Shown here: positions 1-7,668 of the stretch, one piece after another
Position numbering within the stretch: the stretch's first letter is position 1
Layout of the letters: each line of letters opens with the position of its first letter
From: Litorimonas sp051251645
GTDB lineage: Bacteria; Pseudomonadota; Alphaproteobacteria; Caulobacterales; Maricaulaceae
Direction: 5' to 3'
Length of the DNA stretch: 64,000 nucleotides
Assembly (NCBI GenBank): GCA_051251645.1
Contig: JBPOEY010000005.1
Span: 3,801-67,800 of the forward strand
Made by a program: the position numbers and the translations under genes
The notes under the pieces: generated by a model
Seen by the model: only the letters and a program-made list of their open reading frames with translations
Told to the model about the DNA's origin: nothing
The model's database searches: none

Positions 1-58
1 CAAAGGTGGCTATAATAGGACGGGTGAAGAAAAAACTGATCAAAGCTGACGACAAGGG

Positions 59-87
59 TTGTAACTCCAAGTTCAGATAAATATATG
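59..87 (+). promoter_or_regulatory. Possible promoter of the initiator tRNA gene
   Basis: A TTGTAA hexamer at 59-64 is followed after 17 bases by TATATG at 82-87, about 14 bases upstream of the mature tRNA end. The match to -35/-10 consensus is partial. The spacing suits a tRNA promoter, but this is a guess from position and weak motif similarity. Confidence 0.3.
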
Positions 88-100
88 CTACTTCTCTTGG

Positions 101-177
<77 letters not shown>

Positions 178-184
178 ATAAATT

Positions 185-209
185 AGCCCACCTTATGGTG
201 GGCTTTTTT
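185..209 (+). terminator. Rho-independent terminator after tRNA-fMet
   Basis: An 8-bp perfect stem (AGCCCACC, loop TTAT, GGTGGGCT) is followed directly by a run of T. It lies 7 bases after the tRNA CCA end, so it ends the tRNA transcript. Confidence 0.9.
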
Positions 210-321
210 GTGCGCGTCAGGCGGCGTTAAGTGAGCAAAGATTGCTCAACCCGTTATTGTAACTATTCAATCATGCGGCGCATGTATGATCATTGAAAGA
301 TCAGAGAGCGAGACCCAGCCC

Positions 322-1176
322 CTAGACGTTCGAGTTTGGCTTGAGGGCTGCTTTCGAGAAAATAATGTGTTGCGCCGTGCAATAGGTGAAGAGATTTGGA
401 TTTTGGCCAGCAGACCAGTCTAGCGCGCAAATATTGTCCAATGAGTCAGGACCTGTTGCTCTAAAAGGGTTCAGTTCGCTAAAAAAACCAACACCGTGTC
501 TGAGCCACGGCGTCAGGCCCTCTGCCTTCAAATGATCGATCATCAGATTAGGATCATGGTCAAAGTCAGATATGTATCCCCCAGGGCTCTCAGGCCGGCC
601 TCTTACCATGTTAAGTGCGGTCTTTGTCTGTCCGCGAAGAAATTCACGGACCATGAGCCCGCCGGGCATATTCACAAGAAGAGATAGATAGCCGCCCGGG
701 GCGACGTAGTCGGCGAGTCTGACTAAGGACGTCTCTAAATCTTCGAGATAATTCAGCACGCTATGGCAACAGACGAGGTCGAAGACTTTTGGCTCGAAAC
801 TATGATCGTTTCGCGTTAGCGAGAAAATATCCATTTTTACAAAACGGACCCTTGCTGCGATATCCGCGGGCGATTTGGACAGCTCTATGCGGGCTTGGTT
901 TAGCATAAAATCATCAATGTCGACGATCAATACATTGAGACCGAATGCGGCCAACAGACGTGATTGTCGTCCAAACCCGCCGCCGACATCTAAAACTTGC
1001 GCTCCTGCTGGCAGGGTAAGCGTGCCCAAAGCATGGGTGATGAGCACAAAGCGTGTATCGTCAGGTGAGGCCACGTAGCTCGGCCCGAGTTGTGAGCCGT
1101 GTTCGCGCCAAATGTTCTTCATTGCGATGACACGGGCGCCGTCAAGCGATAACAAAAGGCTGGAAGCCTTGCTCAT
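322..1176 (-). CDS. Class I SAM-dependent methyltransferase of the putative RiPP locus
   Basis: A 284-residue protein with the Rossmann-type SAM-binding motif I VLDVGGGFGR at residues 61-70, an acidic end of strand 2 (IVDID, about 84-88) and a later FDLVCCHSVLNYLED segment typical of class I methyltransferases. The substrate cannot be read from sequence. The start at 1176 overlaps the end of the upstream M29-like gene by 35 bases and is preceded by GCGGAATTTTAA as a possible ribosome site, so translation is probably coupled. It is the last gene of a three-gene minus-strand unit with a small peptide gene and the M29-like gene. I infer that it could methylate the modified peptide, but a small-molecule substrate is equally compatible with the fold. 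Confidence 0.8.
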   Translation of the reverse strand: MSKASSLLLSLDGARVIAMKNIWREHGSQLGPSYVASPDDTRFVLITHALGTLTLPAGAQVLDVGGGFGRQSRLLAAFGLNVLIVDIDDFMLNQARIELSKSPADIAARVRFVKMDIFSLTRNDHSFEPKVFDLVCCHSVLNYLEDLETSLVRLADYVAPGGYLSLLVNMPGGLMVREFLRGQTKTALNMVRGRPESPGGYISDFDHDPNLMIDHLKAEGLTPWLRHGVGFFSELNPFRATGPDSLDNICALDWSAGQNPNLFTYCTAQHIIFSKAALKPNSNV

Positions 1177-2281
1177 TTAAAATTCCGCAACAGTCCCCAA
1201 CGTCCAAATCCTCAAACTCCGGTGAGAACACGTCTTCATCACGTGTGTCGAAGTCAGAGACTGAACCGTCTTGGCTGAGCGAGAGTAGATCTAGCACGCC
1301 GCGTTCACCCTCCAATCTTGCCCCGCGCGCGATAAGGTCGAGATGTATTTCACAATGATATCCGGGCGAGGCCCCCATTTGATTATGTTGGCCAAAACCC
1401 AGATGAATGCCTGGACACCGTTCATTGATATGGGAGTTGAGATAAATTGGGGTTTCGACAAAAAGGTTCGTCCCGAAGCCGACTTCTCCGACATATTTTG
1501 CGTTATTTTTTGAAAAGCAAATATCAATGAAGTCAGAGACTGGCTTGGACTCACAATGAAAAGAGACCGCTTTGCCGTCGACAATATCGACCGTCACTGG
1601 GGTTTTATCCAGACGGCTATCCAGGCTATTAATCGCGTTCACATTATAGGCAAAATCAGCGACAAGACGGCCGCTAATTGTGGCCGGAAATGTTGCGACT
1701 TCTCCGGCTGGAAGGATTGTGGTTCCCCCTGATTTCGTTGAGCCGCGATTATTGACCCAACTATATCGCTCATTATCAAAGCTTATCTCCAGCCGAGAAC
1801 CACTTTTCGTTGTCACCTTCATGTCCGTTTTACCCCAACAATGGGCGAGGATCTTTGAATTTCGAACGCTAAGATGAGCCGGGGACGCCTGCAGGGCGAC
1901 AGAAAAAAATTCATCGCAAACACTAATCGCTCGGATCAGACGCACACGGTCTTCGGGATAGACGGCTAAACTGGATTGAATGGCGGCTTGATGGGACATC
2001 GTGTCCCGCTCAAATGTCACGACGTATAGCGTGCCCTGACCGAGCCTATCGAAACAACTCTTAAGGCTATCGGAAAAACGTTTTGCAACGTTTGCGTCCT
2101 GCAGGGGGCGCATTGGCATGCAAGAGACTTTTAGCCCATCTTGCTTTGCAAGAAGGGCTAAAAGGGCCACATAATCGCGGCACTCAGGCGAGTATAGAAC
2201 AAGCAGGCCATCCCCTATGTTCGGCTTGATATAATCGGTTAATAGGGTCTGACAGCCTGCGACAATTTCGGGGGAGAACAT
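1142..2281 (-). CDS. M29 aminopeptidase-like (AmpS/NicX fold) protein of the putative RiPP locus
   Basis: A 379-residue protein whose second half resembles the M29 (thermophilic aminopeptidase) fold: LPAGEV near 190-194, GEVGFGTN near 265-272, an E-C-P-G-I-H segment near 287-293, and an H-C-E-I-H-L-D segment near 309-315. These correspond to the Glu, Glu, His, His and Asp metal ligands of the family as I recall it (E266, E287, H293, H313, D315 here). The first 145 residues are divergent. The same fold is used by peptidases and by ring-cleaving dioxygenases (NicX), so chemistry is open. GAGG lies just upstream of the ATG. It sits 31 bases after the 79-codon peptide gene and overlaps the methyltransferase gene. 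In this setting it could be the leader peptidase or a tailoring enzyme; that is inference. Confidence 0.65.
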   Translation of the reverse strand: MFSPEIVAGCQTLLTDYIKPNIGDGLLVLYSPECRDYVALLALLAKQDGLKVSCMPMRPLQDANVAKRFSDSLKSCFDRLGQGTLYVVTFERDTMSHQAAIQSSLAVYPEDRVRLIRAISVCDEFFSVALQASPAHLSVRNSKILAHCWGKTDMKVTTKSGSRLEISFDNERYSWVNNRGSTKSGGTTILPAGEVATFPATISGRLVADFAYNVNAINSLDSRLDKTPVTVDIVDGKAVSFHCESKPVSDFIDICFSKNNAKYVGEVGFGTNLFVETPIYLNSHINERCPGIHLGFGQHNQMGASPGYHCEIHLDLIARGARLEGERGVLDLLSLSQDGSVSDFDTRDEDVFSPEFEDLDVGDCCGILNEQGFQPFVIA

Positions 2282-2312
2282 TGTTGTCCTCAGTAATTGT
2301 GACGGAAAAAAA

Positions 2313-2552
2313 TCACTTTTTCGTAACGTCTATTCGAGCGCTTCTCGGACCTTTAATGTCTGATACGTCAATCGATACAGCGGACGTCGTCTTGTATGCG
2401 ACATACCATGCGACACCCAAGTCAGGCATAACGTCCAAATCTTCGGCACTTGGAGTGTCCCCAAGACTTGGAAGCTCTTCGCCTTCCATCTCAATGAGAC
2501 GTCGTGTGATAGACTCGATCATTTCTTTTGTGAGGACAGGTTTCTTGGCCAT
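2313..2552 (-). CDS. Small peptide, candidate RiPP precursor (79 aa)
   Basis: A 79-residue protein starting MAKKPVLTKEMIESI, with AAAGG about 10 bases upstream of the ATG. Residues 1-25 look helical and amphipathic, as many RiPP leaders do; 26-43 are acidic and proline/glycine-containing; the C-terminal half is rich in Val, Ala, Thr, Ser, Asp and aromatic residues, ending with a basic tail. There is no cysteine. It is the first gene of the minus-strand unit, upstream of the M29-like and methyltransferase genes, and faces the HExxH protein gene across 84 bases. I do not recognise a family. The precursor role rests on size, position and partner genes; it could instead be an unrelated small protein. 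Confidence 0.55.
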   Translation of the reverse strand: MAKKPVLTKEMIESITRRLIEMEGEELPSLGDTPSAEDLDVMPDLGVAWYVAYKTTSAVSIDVSDIKGPRSARIDVTKK

Positions 2553-2601
2553 GGCTTAGCCTTTCATGTTAAGTAGTAATAACATATACTTATCGCATAG
2601 A

Positions 2602-2637
2602 TTGTAAAAAAGCAAATAAATTGATATAGTTTCAATA
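2602..2637 (+). promoter_or_regulatory. Promoter predicting a leaderless mRNA for the HExxH gene
   Basis: TTGTAA at 2602-2607 and TATAGT at 2625-2630 are separated by exactly 17 bases, a good sigma-70-type match. The expected start of transcription, about 7 bases after the -10 box, falls on the ATG at 2637. No Shine-Dalgarno sequence precedes that ATG, which agrees with a leaderless transcript. The surrounding 84-base intergenic stretch is strongly AT-rich. Confidence 0.6.
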
Positions 2638-3749
2638 TGTCGCTCAATTGCTTCGTCTTTCCCAGTGAGAATGGGTCTTTGTTTAGGAACGAAATTAGGC
2701 GCATCATTCTTCACCGGAAACTCAATCAAATGAGGTTTTCAAAGGACTTCACCGCGCAACGAAATCTGAATTGGATGCGCTTGAAATGCCTGCTCACAGA
2801 GGTGCAATCCAACACGCGTCAACCCTGGGCAGGCCGATTACTCGAAGCAAAAAATATATCCCTGACTGCGTTTCAATCCCTATGCGTCGACTTCATATCT
2901 GACTTTGGGGTGATTGATCGACCGTTCTATTTTGACGCGCAGGGCCGTAGCTTTGTCGTTGATCGACATGTTTTTTTAGGGGTAACAGATGTTTGGGTTA
3001 CGGGTCACAATGCAGCGGGGCTGGACGAGAGTGCCCCAAAGACATCTCGCGGTACCGTCCGCCATGCCCAATCCAGAAAAGCGCATTTTTACTTTAACGT
3101 CACGGATGTCTACGCCTGTCCAACCGTAGATACGGATAGCGGCTCAATTCGCTTGGTCGTTGCTGATGAATTTAACGCGAATGTTCCAAAGACCCAGATC
3201 GTCAGACCGTCTACGGCGCATGACAATGCAGAGCATTTTCCCCGCGTCATTGAAGCCATGGATTTGCTGAAGAAATCTGGCGCAGAAATAAGAAATTGGG
3301 TCGTTGATGGCATTCATACGATTGTCGGCGTCATGGCCGCGGATGACTATGTCTTTAGTCAAAGCGACCCCAAATTTCGAGGTCGTTCTATTATATCGGT
3401 AAACCAACGGCCGATCGATATCGCCGAAATGCTGGTCCATGAGGCGAGTCATCAACACTTTTTCATATTACAGCAAATATCCCGCCTCGTGGCTGATGGC
3501 TCATCCGAGACTCTCTACTCTCCGATCGCGAGCACGCAGAGACCCACGATAAAAGTCCTATTGGGCTATCACGCTGCCGCTAACATTCTTCATTTTTACG
3601 ATAGGTTGATCCCATCTGGAGGTGCCTCCCAACTCACCAAGAGGCGCGATGTGATCAATGATATGTGCGGTGTTTTTGAGTCTGAATTGGATCGATCATC
3701 CACTCTAACGCCAGAGGGCAAATTTTTACGCGATGGATTGAGAGCCTGA
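2637..3749 (+). CDS. HExxH protein, probable 2-oxoglutarate-dependent peptide beta-hydroxylase
   Basis: A 370-residue protein with an HExxH metal site in LVHEASHQHF (H268, E269, H272), followed by a Y-S-P segment near 294-296, an R-P pair near 302-303 and a GYHAAANILHFY segment near 310-321. This arrangement (HE..H, then Y.P....RP, then a small-residue helix) matches my memory of the HEXXH-motif RiPP family later described as alpha-ketoglutarate HExxH peptide beta-hydroxylases. They hydroxylate residues of precursor peptides and are not proteases. The gene is divergent from the candidate precursor gene. No ribosome site precedes the ATG; see the leaderless promoter. Base composition is AT-richer than the window average, suggesting transfer. 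A metallopeptidase role cannot be excluded from the motif alone. Confidence 0.7.
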   Translation: MSLNCFVFPSENGSLFRNEIRRIILHRKLNQMRFSKDFTAQRNLNWMRLKCLLTEVQSNTRQPWAGRLLEAKNISLTAFQSLCVDFISDFGVIDRPFYFDAQGRSFVVDRHVFLGVTDVWVTGHNAAGLDESAPKTSRGTVRHAQSRKAHFYFNVTDVYACPTVDTDSGSIRLVVADEFNANVPKTQIVRPSTAHDNAEHFPRVIEAMDLLKKSGAEIRNWVVDGIHTIVGVMAADDYVFSQSDPKFRGRSIISVNQRPIDIAEMLVHEASHQHFFILQQISRLVADGSSETLYSPIASTQRPTIKVLLGYHAAANILHFYDRLIPSGGASQLTKRRDVINDMCGVFESELDRSSTLTPEGKFLRDGLRA

Positions 3750-3796
3750 CGGATTTTGAGTTCAACGCCGCTCCGGCGACGCCCCTTGATCAGAGG

Positions 3797-4897
3797 CTAA
3801 CGCACGATCGTAATACGCTCACTGGCGCGCGTGATGCCCGTATAGAGCCAGCGTTGGCGGTCTTCGCCGAAGACGCGACTTTCATCGAATAGAACGACAT
3901 CATTCCATTGCGAGCCTTGCGCTTTGTGCACCGTCAGCGCGTAGCCATAGTTGAACTGTTGTTGACCACGAAGATCCCGCCAATCGATCGCTTCCGCCCC
4001 GCCAAGAAAGAATTCTTCGCGCACCGTGACGGTCAAAGCGGACCGAGTTGGAAAGTCTTCAGAGGCAAGGGTCAGCCGGACACATCCCGGTTTTTCCGGA
4101 TGCGCTTGGCTCCGGATGACATCGAAGAGACCGCCATTAAAGATTTTCTTTAACCGGTCGTTGCGGATACAGACCAAGCGGTCCCCCGTCATGGGCAAAG
4201 GGTCCGTTTTATCCAAAAGATCCCGCAGGCGGCGATTATAGAGATGGCGCGAGCGGTTGGTGCCGACCAAGACTTGGTCGGCGGCGGTGACTTGGGCCGC
4301 GTCAATATCGGCGGCTGAAATGACTCGGCTTTCGCCATATTCTCCATAGTCCGGCGTGCGCCCCATTCGCACGTCAGTCGCTAACCGAATAATGGGATTA
4401 TCCGCCGCTTGTCGGTGGATTTCTGTCAGCATGATATCGGGAGTTTGGTCCGTGAAGAACCCACCGCCTTTGACTGGCGGGAGCTGGGCAGGGTCCCCGA
4501 GCACGAGAATAGGCACTCCAAAGGACATCAAATCCGTGCCGATCACCTTGTCGACCATGGAGCATTCATCAATCACGATGAGGGCGGCATCGCGCGCGGC
4601 GCCGGAGCTATCCAGCTTGAATATCGCGTCACCCGTGTCCTCATCGGTTTCGGCGCGGTATATGAGGCTGTGTATCGTTGACGCACCGATACAGCCGTTT
4701 TTTTGCATCACGATCGCGGCTTTCCCGGTGAAGGCGGCAAACTCCGTTCGGCCCTCTATCGAATCCGCGAAATGCTTAGCGAGCGTGGTTTTCCCTGTCC
4801 CGGCATAGCCAAAGACGCGCAGGACTTGATCTTGTCCGGCCTTGTGCCATTGGGCGACCGCCTCAATGGCGTGTTGTTGTTGGCCGGACCATTCCAT
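3797..4897 (-). CDS. RecD/Dda-like superfamily 1 DNA helicase
   Basis: A 366-residue ATPase. Walker A is GYAGTGKTT near residues 30-38, Walker B is VIDECSMV near 107-114, and GDPAQLPPV (motif III) follows. The C-terminal YALTVHKAQGSQW and YTGITRASERI segments are helicase motifs V/VI of the UvrD_C_2 type. The protein is much shorter than RecD or TraA and matches the compact ATP-dependent RecD-like helicases common in alphaproteobacteria, which presumably act in DNA repair or recombination. It stands alone on the minus strand, divergent from the interrupted endonuclease III-like gene with 73 bases between. Confidence 0.88.
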   Translation of the reverse strand: MEWSGQQQHAIEAVAQWHKAGQDQVLRVFGYAGTGKTTLAKHFADSIEGRTEFAAFTGKAAIVMQKNGCIGASTIHSLIYRAETDEDTGDAIFKLDSSGAARDAALIVIDECSMVDKVIGTDLMSFGVPILVLGDPAQLPPVKGGGFFTDQTPDIMLTEIHRQAADNPIIRLATDVRMGRTPDYGEYGESRVISAADIDAAQVTAADQVLVGTNRSRHLYNRRLRDLLDKTDPLPMTGDRLVCIRNDRLKKIFNGGLFDVIRSQAHPEKPGCVRLTLASEDFPTRSALTVTVREEFFLGGAEAIDWRDLRGQQQFNYGYALTVHKAQGSQWNDVVLFDESRVFGEDRQRWLYTGITRASERITIVR

Positions 4898-4970
4898 GCG
4901 GATAAGACGTCTCCGATTTTATATAGTGATGTTCTTTATTTGTTCTTAGGCGTCGTCTAGTCAAGCGATC

Positions 4971-5705
4971 ATGCAATTCACAATGGGTTTAGACGACCGA
5001 CCAGATCGGTTAGCCGAGATCGACCGGTGTCTGCACGCTCACTCTACGCTGCCGCCTGTTACGCACCGCCTCGCCCCCGTGGACCAATTGGTCAAGGGAA
5101 TCATTGGTAGCCGCACGCGCAGTGAGGTGTCTATGGCGGCGCTGCTCGACTTAAAGCGGATATTTCAATCTTGGGAAGCCGTAAGAGATGGAAACCGGGA
5201 CAAGGTAGAACGGGTTATCGCCGCCACGACATTTGCTGACAATAAAACCACATATCTCTTATCGGCTTTGTCTTTGATAACGGATGCTTCGGGCCAAGTG
5301 TCCTTGGACCGCCTGACCACAATGAGTACGCCAGACGCGATGCGGTGGTTGGAAACTTTGCCAGGCGTGGGTCGAAAAGTGTCAGCCTCGACTTTGAATG
5401 CAAGCACGCTGTAACGGCGCGCTCTGGTGATCGACTCGCACCATTTGCGCATCTTACGCCGCATAGGATTGGTTGCCCCGCGCGATAGTTTCGACCGCGC
5501 TTACAGAGTTGTCATGCCGATGTTGCCGGATGACTGGACGGCGGACCGAATTGACGATCATCATCGCCTGTTCAAACGGTTGGGGCAAACGCAGTGCCAA
5601 TATAGACATGCGCAGTGTCGAATATGCCCGCTTCGTATTCTGTGTGATTGGGCTAAAACAACCGATCTAGCTGAGCGCTTTGCTGAACACGACAGCCTTG
5701 AATAG
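4971..5705 (+). pseudogene. Endonuclease III-like (HhH-GPD) DNA glycosylase interrupted by an in-frame stop
   Basis: Two open stretches, 4971-5414 and 5415-5705, lie in the same frame and are separated only by a TAA at 5412-5414. Reading through gives a 244-codon HhH-GPD protein of near-normal length. The first part ends with the helix-hairpin-helix LPGVGRK carrying the expected catalytic Lys (K136). The second part carries the catalytic Asp (D155, in VIDSHH) and a perfect iron-sulfur loop C-x6-C-x2-C-x5-C (C209, C216, C219, C225). The stop therefore splits the active site. A single-base change or a sequencing error explains it; readthrough is possible but unproven. A GTG at 5427 could restart the second part, but that piece would lack the DNA-binding hairpin. 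Confidence 0.85.
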
Positions 5706-5761
5706 ACCCGCGCGCAACACGGATTGTTGATCTCCCGCGTGACTTCGCGCTAAGCGGCCCT

Positions 5762-6682
5762 ATGCGCCACTTTCTCTCTCTTAACGATCTAACCGCGGCT
5801 GATATTCGGTCCATTCTTGATAATGCGCATGCGCGTAAAGCGGCCAGGGGCGATCAACCGAAAGGGGCTGTGGATGACGACGCCCCGTTGGCGGATCATA
5901 CGCTCGCGATGATTTTCGAGAAATCATCGACGCGAACGCGCTTCTCTTTCGAACAAGGCATGCGGCAGCTCGGCGGGAGCGCTATTGTCGCGACTTCAGA
6001 TACGATGCAGTTAGGTCGTGGTGAGCCGGTTAAGGATACGGCCCGGGTGTTGTCCCGTTATGTTGATGCGATCATGATGCGTGTGAATAGCCATGAGACG
6101 CTGACCGAATTTTCTCGCCATGCGACCGTGCCTATCGTCAATGGCCTGTCAGACTATAACCACCCCTGCCAAATTCTCGCCGATTTGATGACGCTGGAAG
6201 AACGGGGGTTGACCCTCAAGGGGTCTCGGATTGCGTGGGTCGGGGACGGCAATAATGTCGCCATGAGCTTCGTCAACCTTGCCGCTCAAACAGGGATTGA
6301 GCTCGTTGTCGCCAGCCCCAACGGGTATCGCCTCCAAGGGCAAGAGGTCGAGCGCGCCCGCGCTAATGGCGCGAACATTACCCTGACCGACGATGCCGAT
6401 GCCGCAGTCGCGGGGGCCGACGCGCTGATTACGGATTGTTTCGTATCTATGGGCGATGAGGATTATGACGCGCGGGTCGAGACGCTTTCATCCTACAATC
6501 TAGACGAAGCCCGCGTTGCCAAAGCCAACCCCGGAGCGGTCGTCTTGCATTGTCTACCTGCCTATCGCGGCCAAGAAATCACGGACGCTGTCATGGAAAG
6601 CGCGCAGTCCGCGATTTGGGATGAGGCCGAAAATAGGCTTCATGCGCAGAAGGCGGTTCTGATGTGGTGTTTACAGCGGTAG
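5762..6682 (+). CDS. argF: Ornithine carbamoyltransferase
   Basis: A 306-residue cytosolic enzyme that joins carbamoyl phosphate and ornithine to citrulline in arginine synthesis. The carbamoyl phosphate motif STRTR is at residues 56-60, HPCQ near 134-137, and HCLPAYRG near 262-269. The length is typical. It begins 56 bases after the interrupted glycosylase gene on the same strand. In related bacteria argF commonly follows argD; here argD lies about 11 kb away (17515), with the sulfur locus and other genes between. No arginine-type operator is evident. Confidence 0.96.
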   Translation: MRHFLSLNDLTAADIRSILDNAHARKAARGDQPKGAVDDDAPLADHTLAMIFEKSSTRTRFSFEQGMRQLGGSAIVATSDTMQLGRGEPVKDTARVLSRYVDAIMMRVNSHETLTEFSRHATVPIVNGLSDYNHPCQILADLMTLEERGLTLKGSRIAWVGDGNNVAMSFVNLAAQTGIELVVASPNGYRLQGQEVERARANGANITLTDDADAAVAGADALITDCFVSMGDEDYDARVETLSSYNLDEARVAKANPGAVVLHCLPAYRGQEITDAVMESAQSAIWDEAENRLHAQKAVLMWCLQR

Positions 6683-6741
6683 TTAAGGGCCAAGCCAAAC
6701 TAGACTTGTGGACTTTGCCCGTGCTCACGCGCTCGGCGATA

Positions 6742-7170
6742 TTAAGACGGTTGGAAAACTAGCCGATTCAAGGCTTCGAAAACCACCATCCCAAAGACCA
6801 TAGCGCCCAAGAAAATAATGATTGGCGAGCCACCAAAGAGTAGCGCGGCAATGGCCGGGCCGGGGCATAGGCCAACAAGACCCCAGCCAATTCCGAACAA
6901 AATCGCGCCCATGGTGAGCTTTTTATCAATGGTTCTGTTTGTGGGGATTTGGAATTGCTCGGCGGCCAGGGGTTTAGATTGTCGCCAGACGAGCCTGTAG
7001 CCCACGGCTGTTACAATAAGGGCACCGCCCATAACCAAGGCTAAAGAGGGGTCCCAATCACCAAATATATCCAAAAAACTGATGACTTTATCCGGGTTCA
7101 CCATTTGGGAAATGATGAGACCCAAGCCAAAAATAAAGCCCGAAACAAGCGCGGCAAGGTGACGGAGCAT
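6742..7170 (-). CDS. YeeE/YedE-type membrane protein, second half-transporter (DUF6691)
   Basis: A 142-residue membrane protein with about four hydrophobic helices and the family motifs GLGLIISQMVNP near 16-27 and GWGLVGLCPGPA in the third quarter. This is the short-form partner of the YeeE/YedE (sulfur transport) family, whose full-length members import thiosulfate. Two short genes next to each other, separated by 2 bases here, are the usual layout in BigR-controlled persulfide operons. It is the distal gene of the pair divergent from the BigR-like repressor, so it is probably controlled by the same operator. The exact transported sulfur species is unknown. Confidence 0.85.
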   Translation of the reverse strand: MLRHLAALVSGFIFGLGLIISQMVNPDKVISFLDIFGDWDPSLALVMGGALIVTAVGYRLVWRQSKPLAAEQFQIPTNRTIDKKLTMGAILFGIGWGLVGLCPGPAIAALLFGGSPIIIFLGAMVFGMVVFEALNRLVFQPS

Positions 7171-7172
7171 AT

Positions 7173-7598
7173 TTAGCCTCCCACTGCGGTTCTAATGAGC
7201 GTAACTGTCAACATACCCGCGCCCATGAACAGAAAGACGGATAAGAGTGATCTGGGCGAGAGGCGGGACAGTCCGCAGACGCCGTGTCCGCTGGTGCAGC
7301 CAGACCCTAAGCGAGTGCCGAAGCCGACGAGAAGGCCTCCGACGATGACCCAAGGCGTATTGGCCGCCAAATCAAAGGTCGGCATATGTCCGGTGACTGC
7401 TTGGTAGAGGAGCGGCGATATGATCAAACCAATGACAAATAATAGCCGCCATAGCCGGTCCCCCTGTTGCGCAAACGCGACTCCTGAAAAGAGTCCGCTA
7501 ATCCCAGCAATGCGTCCGTTAAAAGCCATAAGCATGACGGCGGACAGGCCGATGAGGACGCCACCAATCATGGCAGACAGAGGTGTAAAATTTTCCAT
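7173..7598 (-). CDS. YeeE/YedE-type membrane protein, first half-transporter
   Basis: A 141-residue membrane protein, MENFTPLSAMIGG onward, with GFGTRLGSGCTSGHGVCG, the cysteine-containing YeeE/YedE signature, in its second half. The start at 7598 is chosen because GAAAGGG lies just upstream; a longer reading from 7634 would begin inside the operator palindrome. It pairs with the 142-residue partner downstream and probably moves a reduced sulfur compound across the inner membrane. The conserved Cys residues fit thiosulfate/persulfide handling known for the family. Confidence 0.88.
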   Translation of the reverse strand: MENFTPLSAMIGGVLIGLSAVMLMAFNGRIAGISGLFSGVAFAQQGDRLWRLLFVIGLIISPLLYQAVTGHMPTFDLAANTPWVIVGGLLVGFGTRLGSGCTSGHGVCGLSRLSPRSLLSVFLFMGAGMLTVTLIRTAVGG

Positions 7599-7622
7599 GG
7601 AAGCCCTTTCGAATACAGGACC

Positions 7623-7662
7623 AACATAGGACACTTGACGAAAATGTAAAGTGTCCTATGTT
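7623..7662. promoter_or_regulatory. Perfect inverted-repeat operator of the BigR-like repressor
   Basis: AACATAGGACACTT at 7623-7636 and AAGTGTCCTATGTT at 7649-7662 are exact reverse complements, 14 bases each, separated by 12 bases. The element lies between the divergent half-transporter and repressor genes and ends 6 bases before the chosen repressor start at 7669. ArsR-family repressors bind such palindromes. It can control both directions at once. Confidence 0.85.
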
Positions 7663-7668
7663 CACAGC

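Noticed and set aside
11..16. TATAAT hexamer near the left edge
   Set aside because: The matching -35 region would lie outside the window and the tRNA is 85 bases away, so no assignment is possible.
2281..2559. 92-codon plus-strand reading opposite the candidate precursor gene
   Set aside because: It lies antisense to the peptide gene, lacks a ribosome site and has a composition typical of an antisense shadow.
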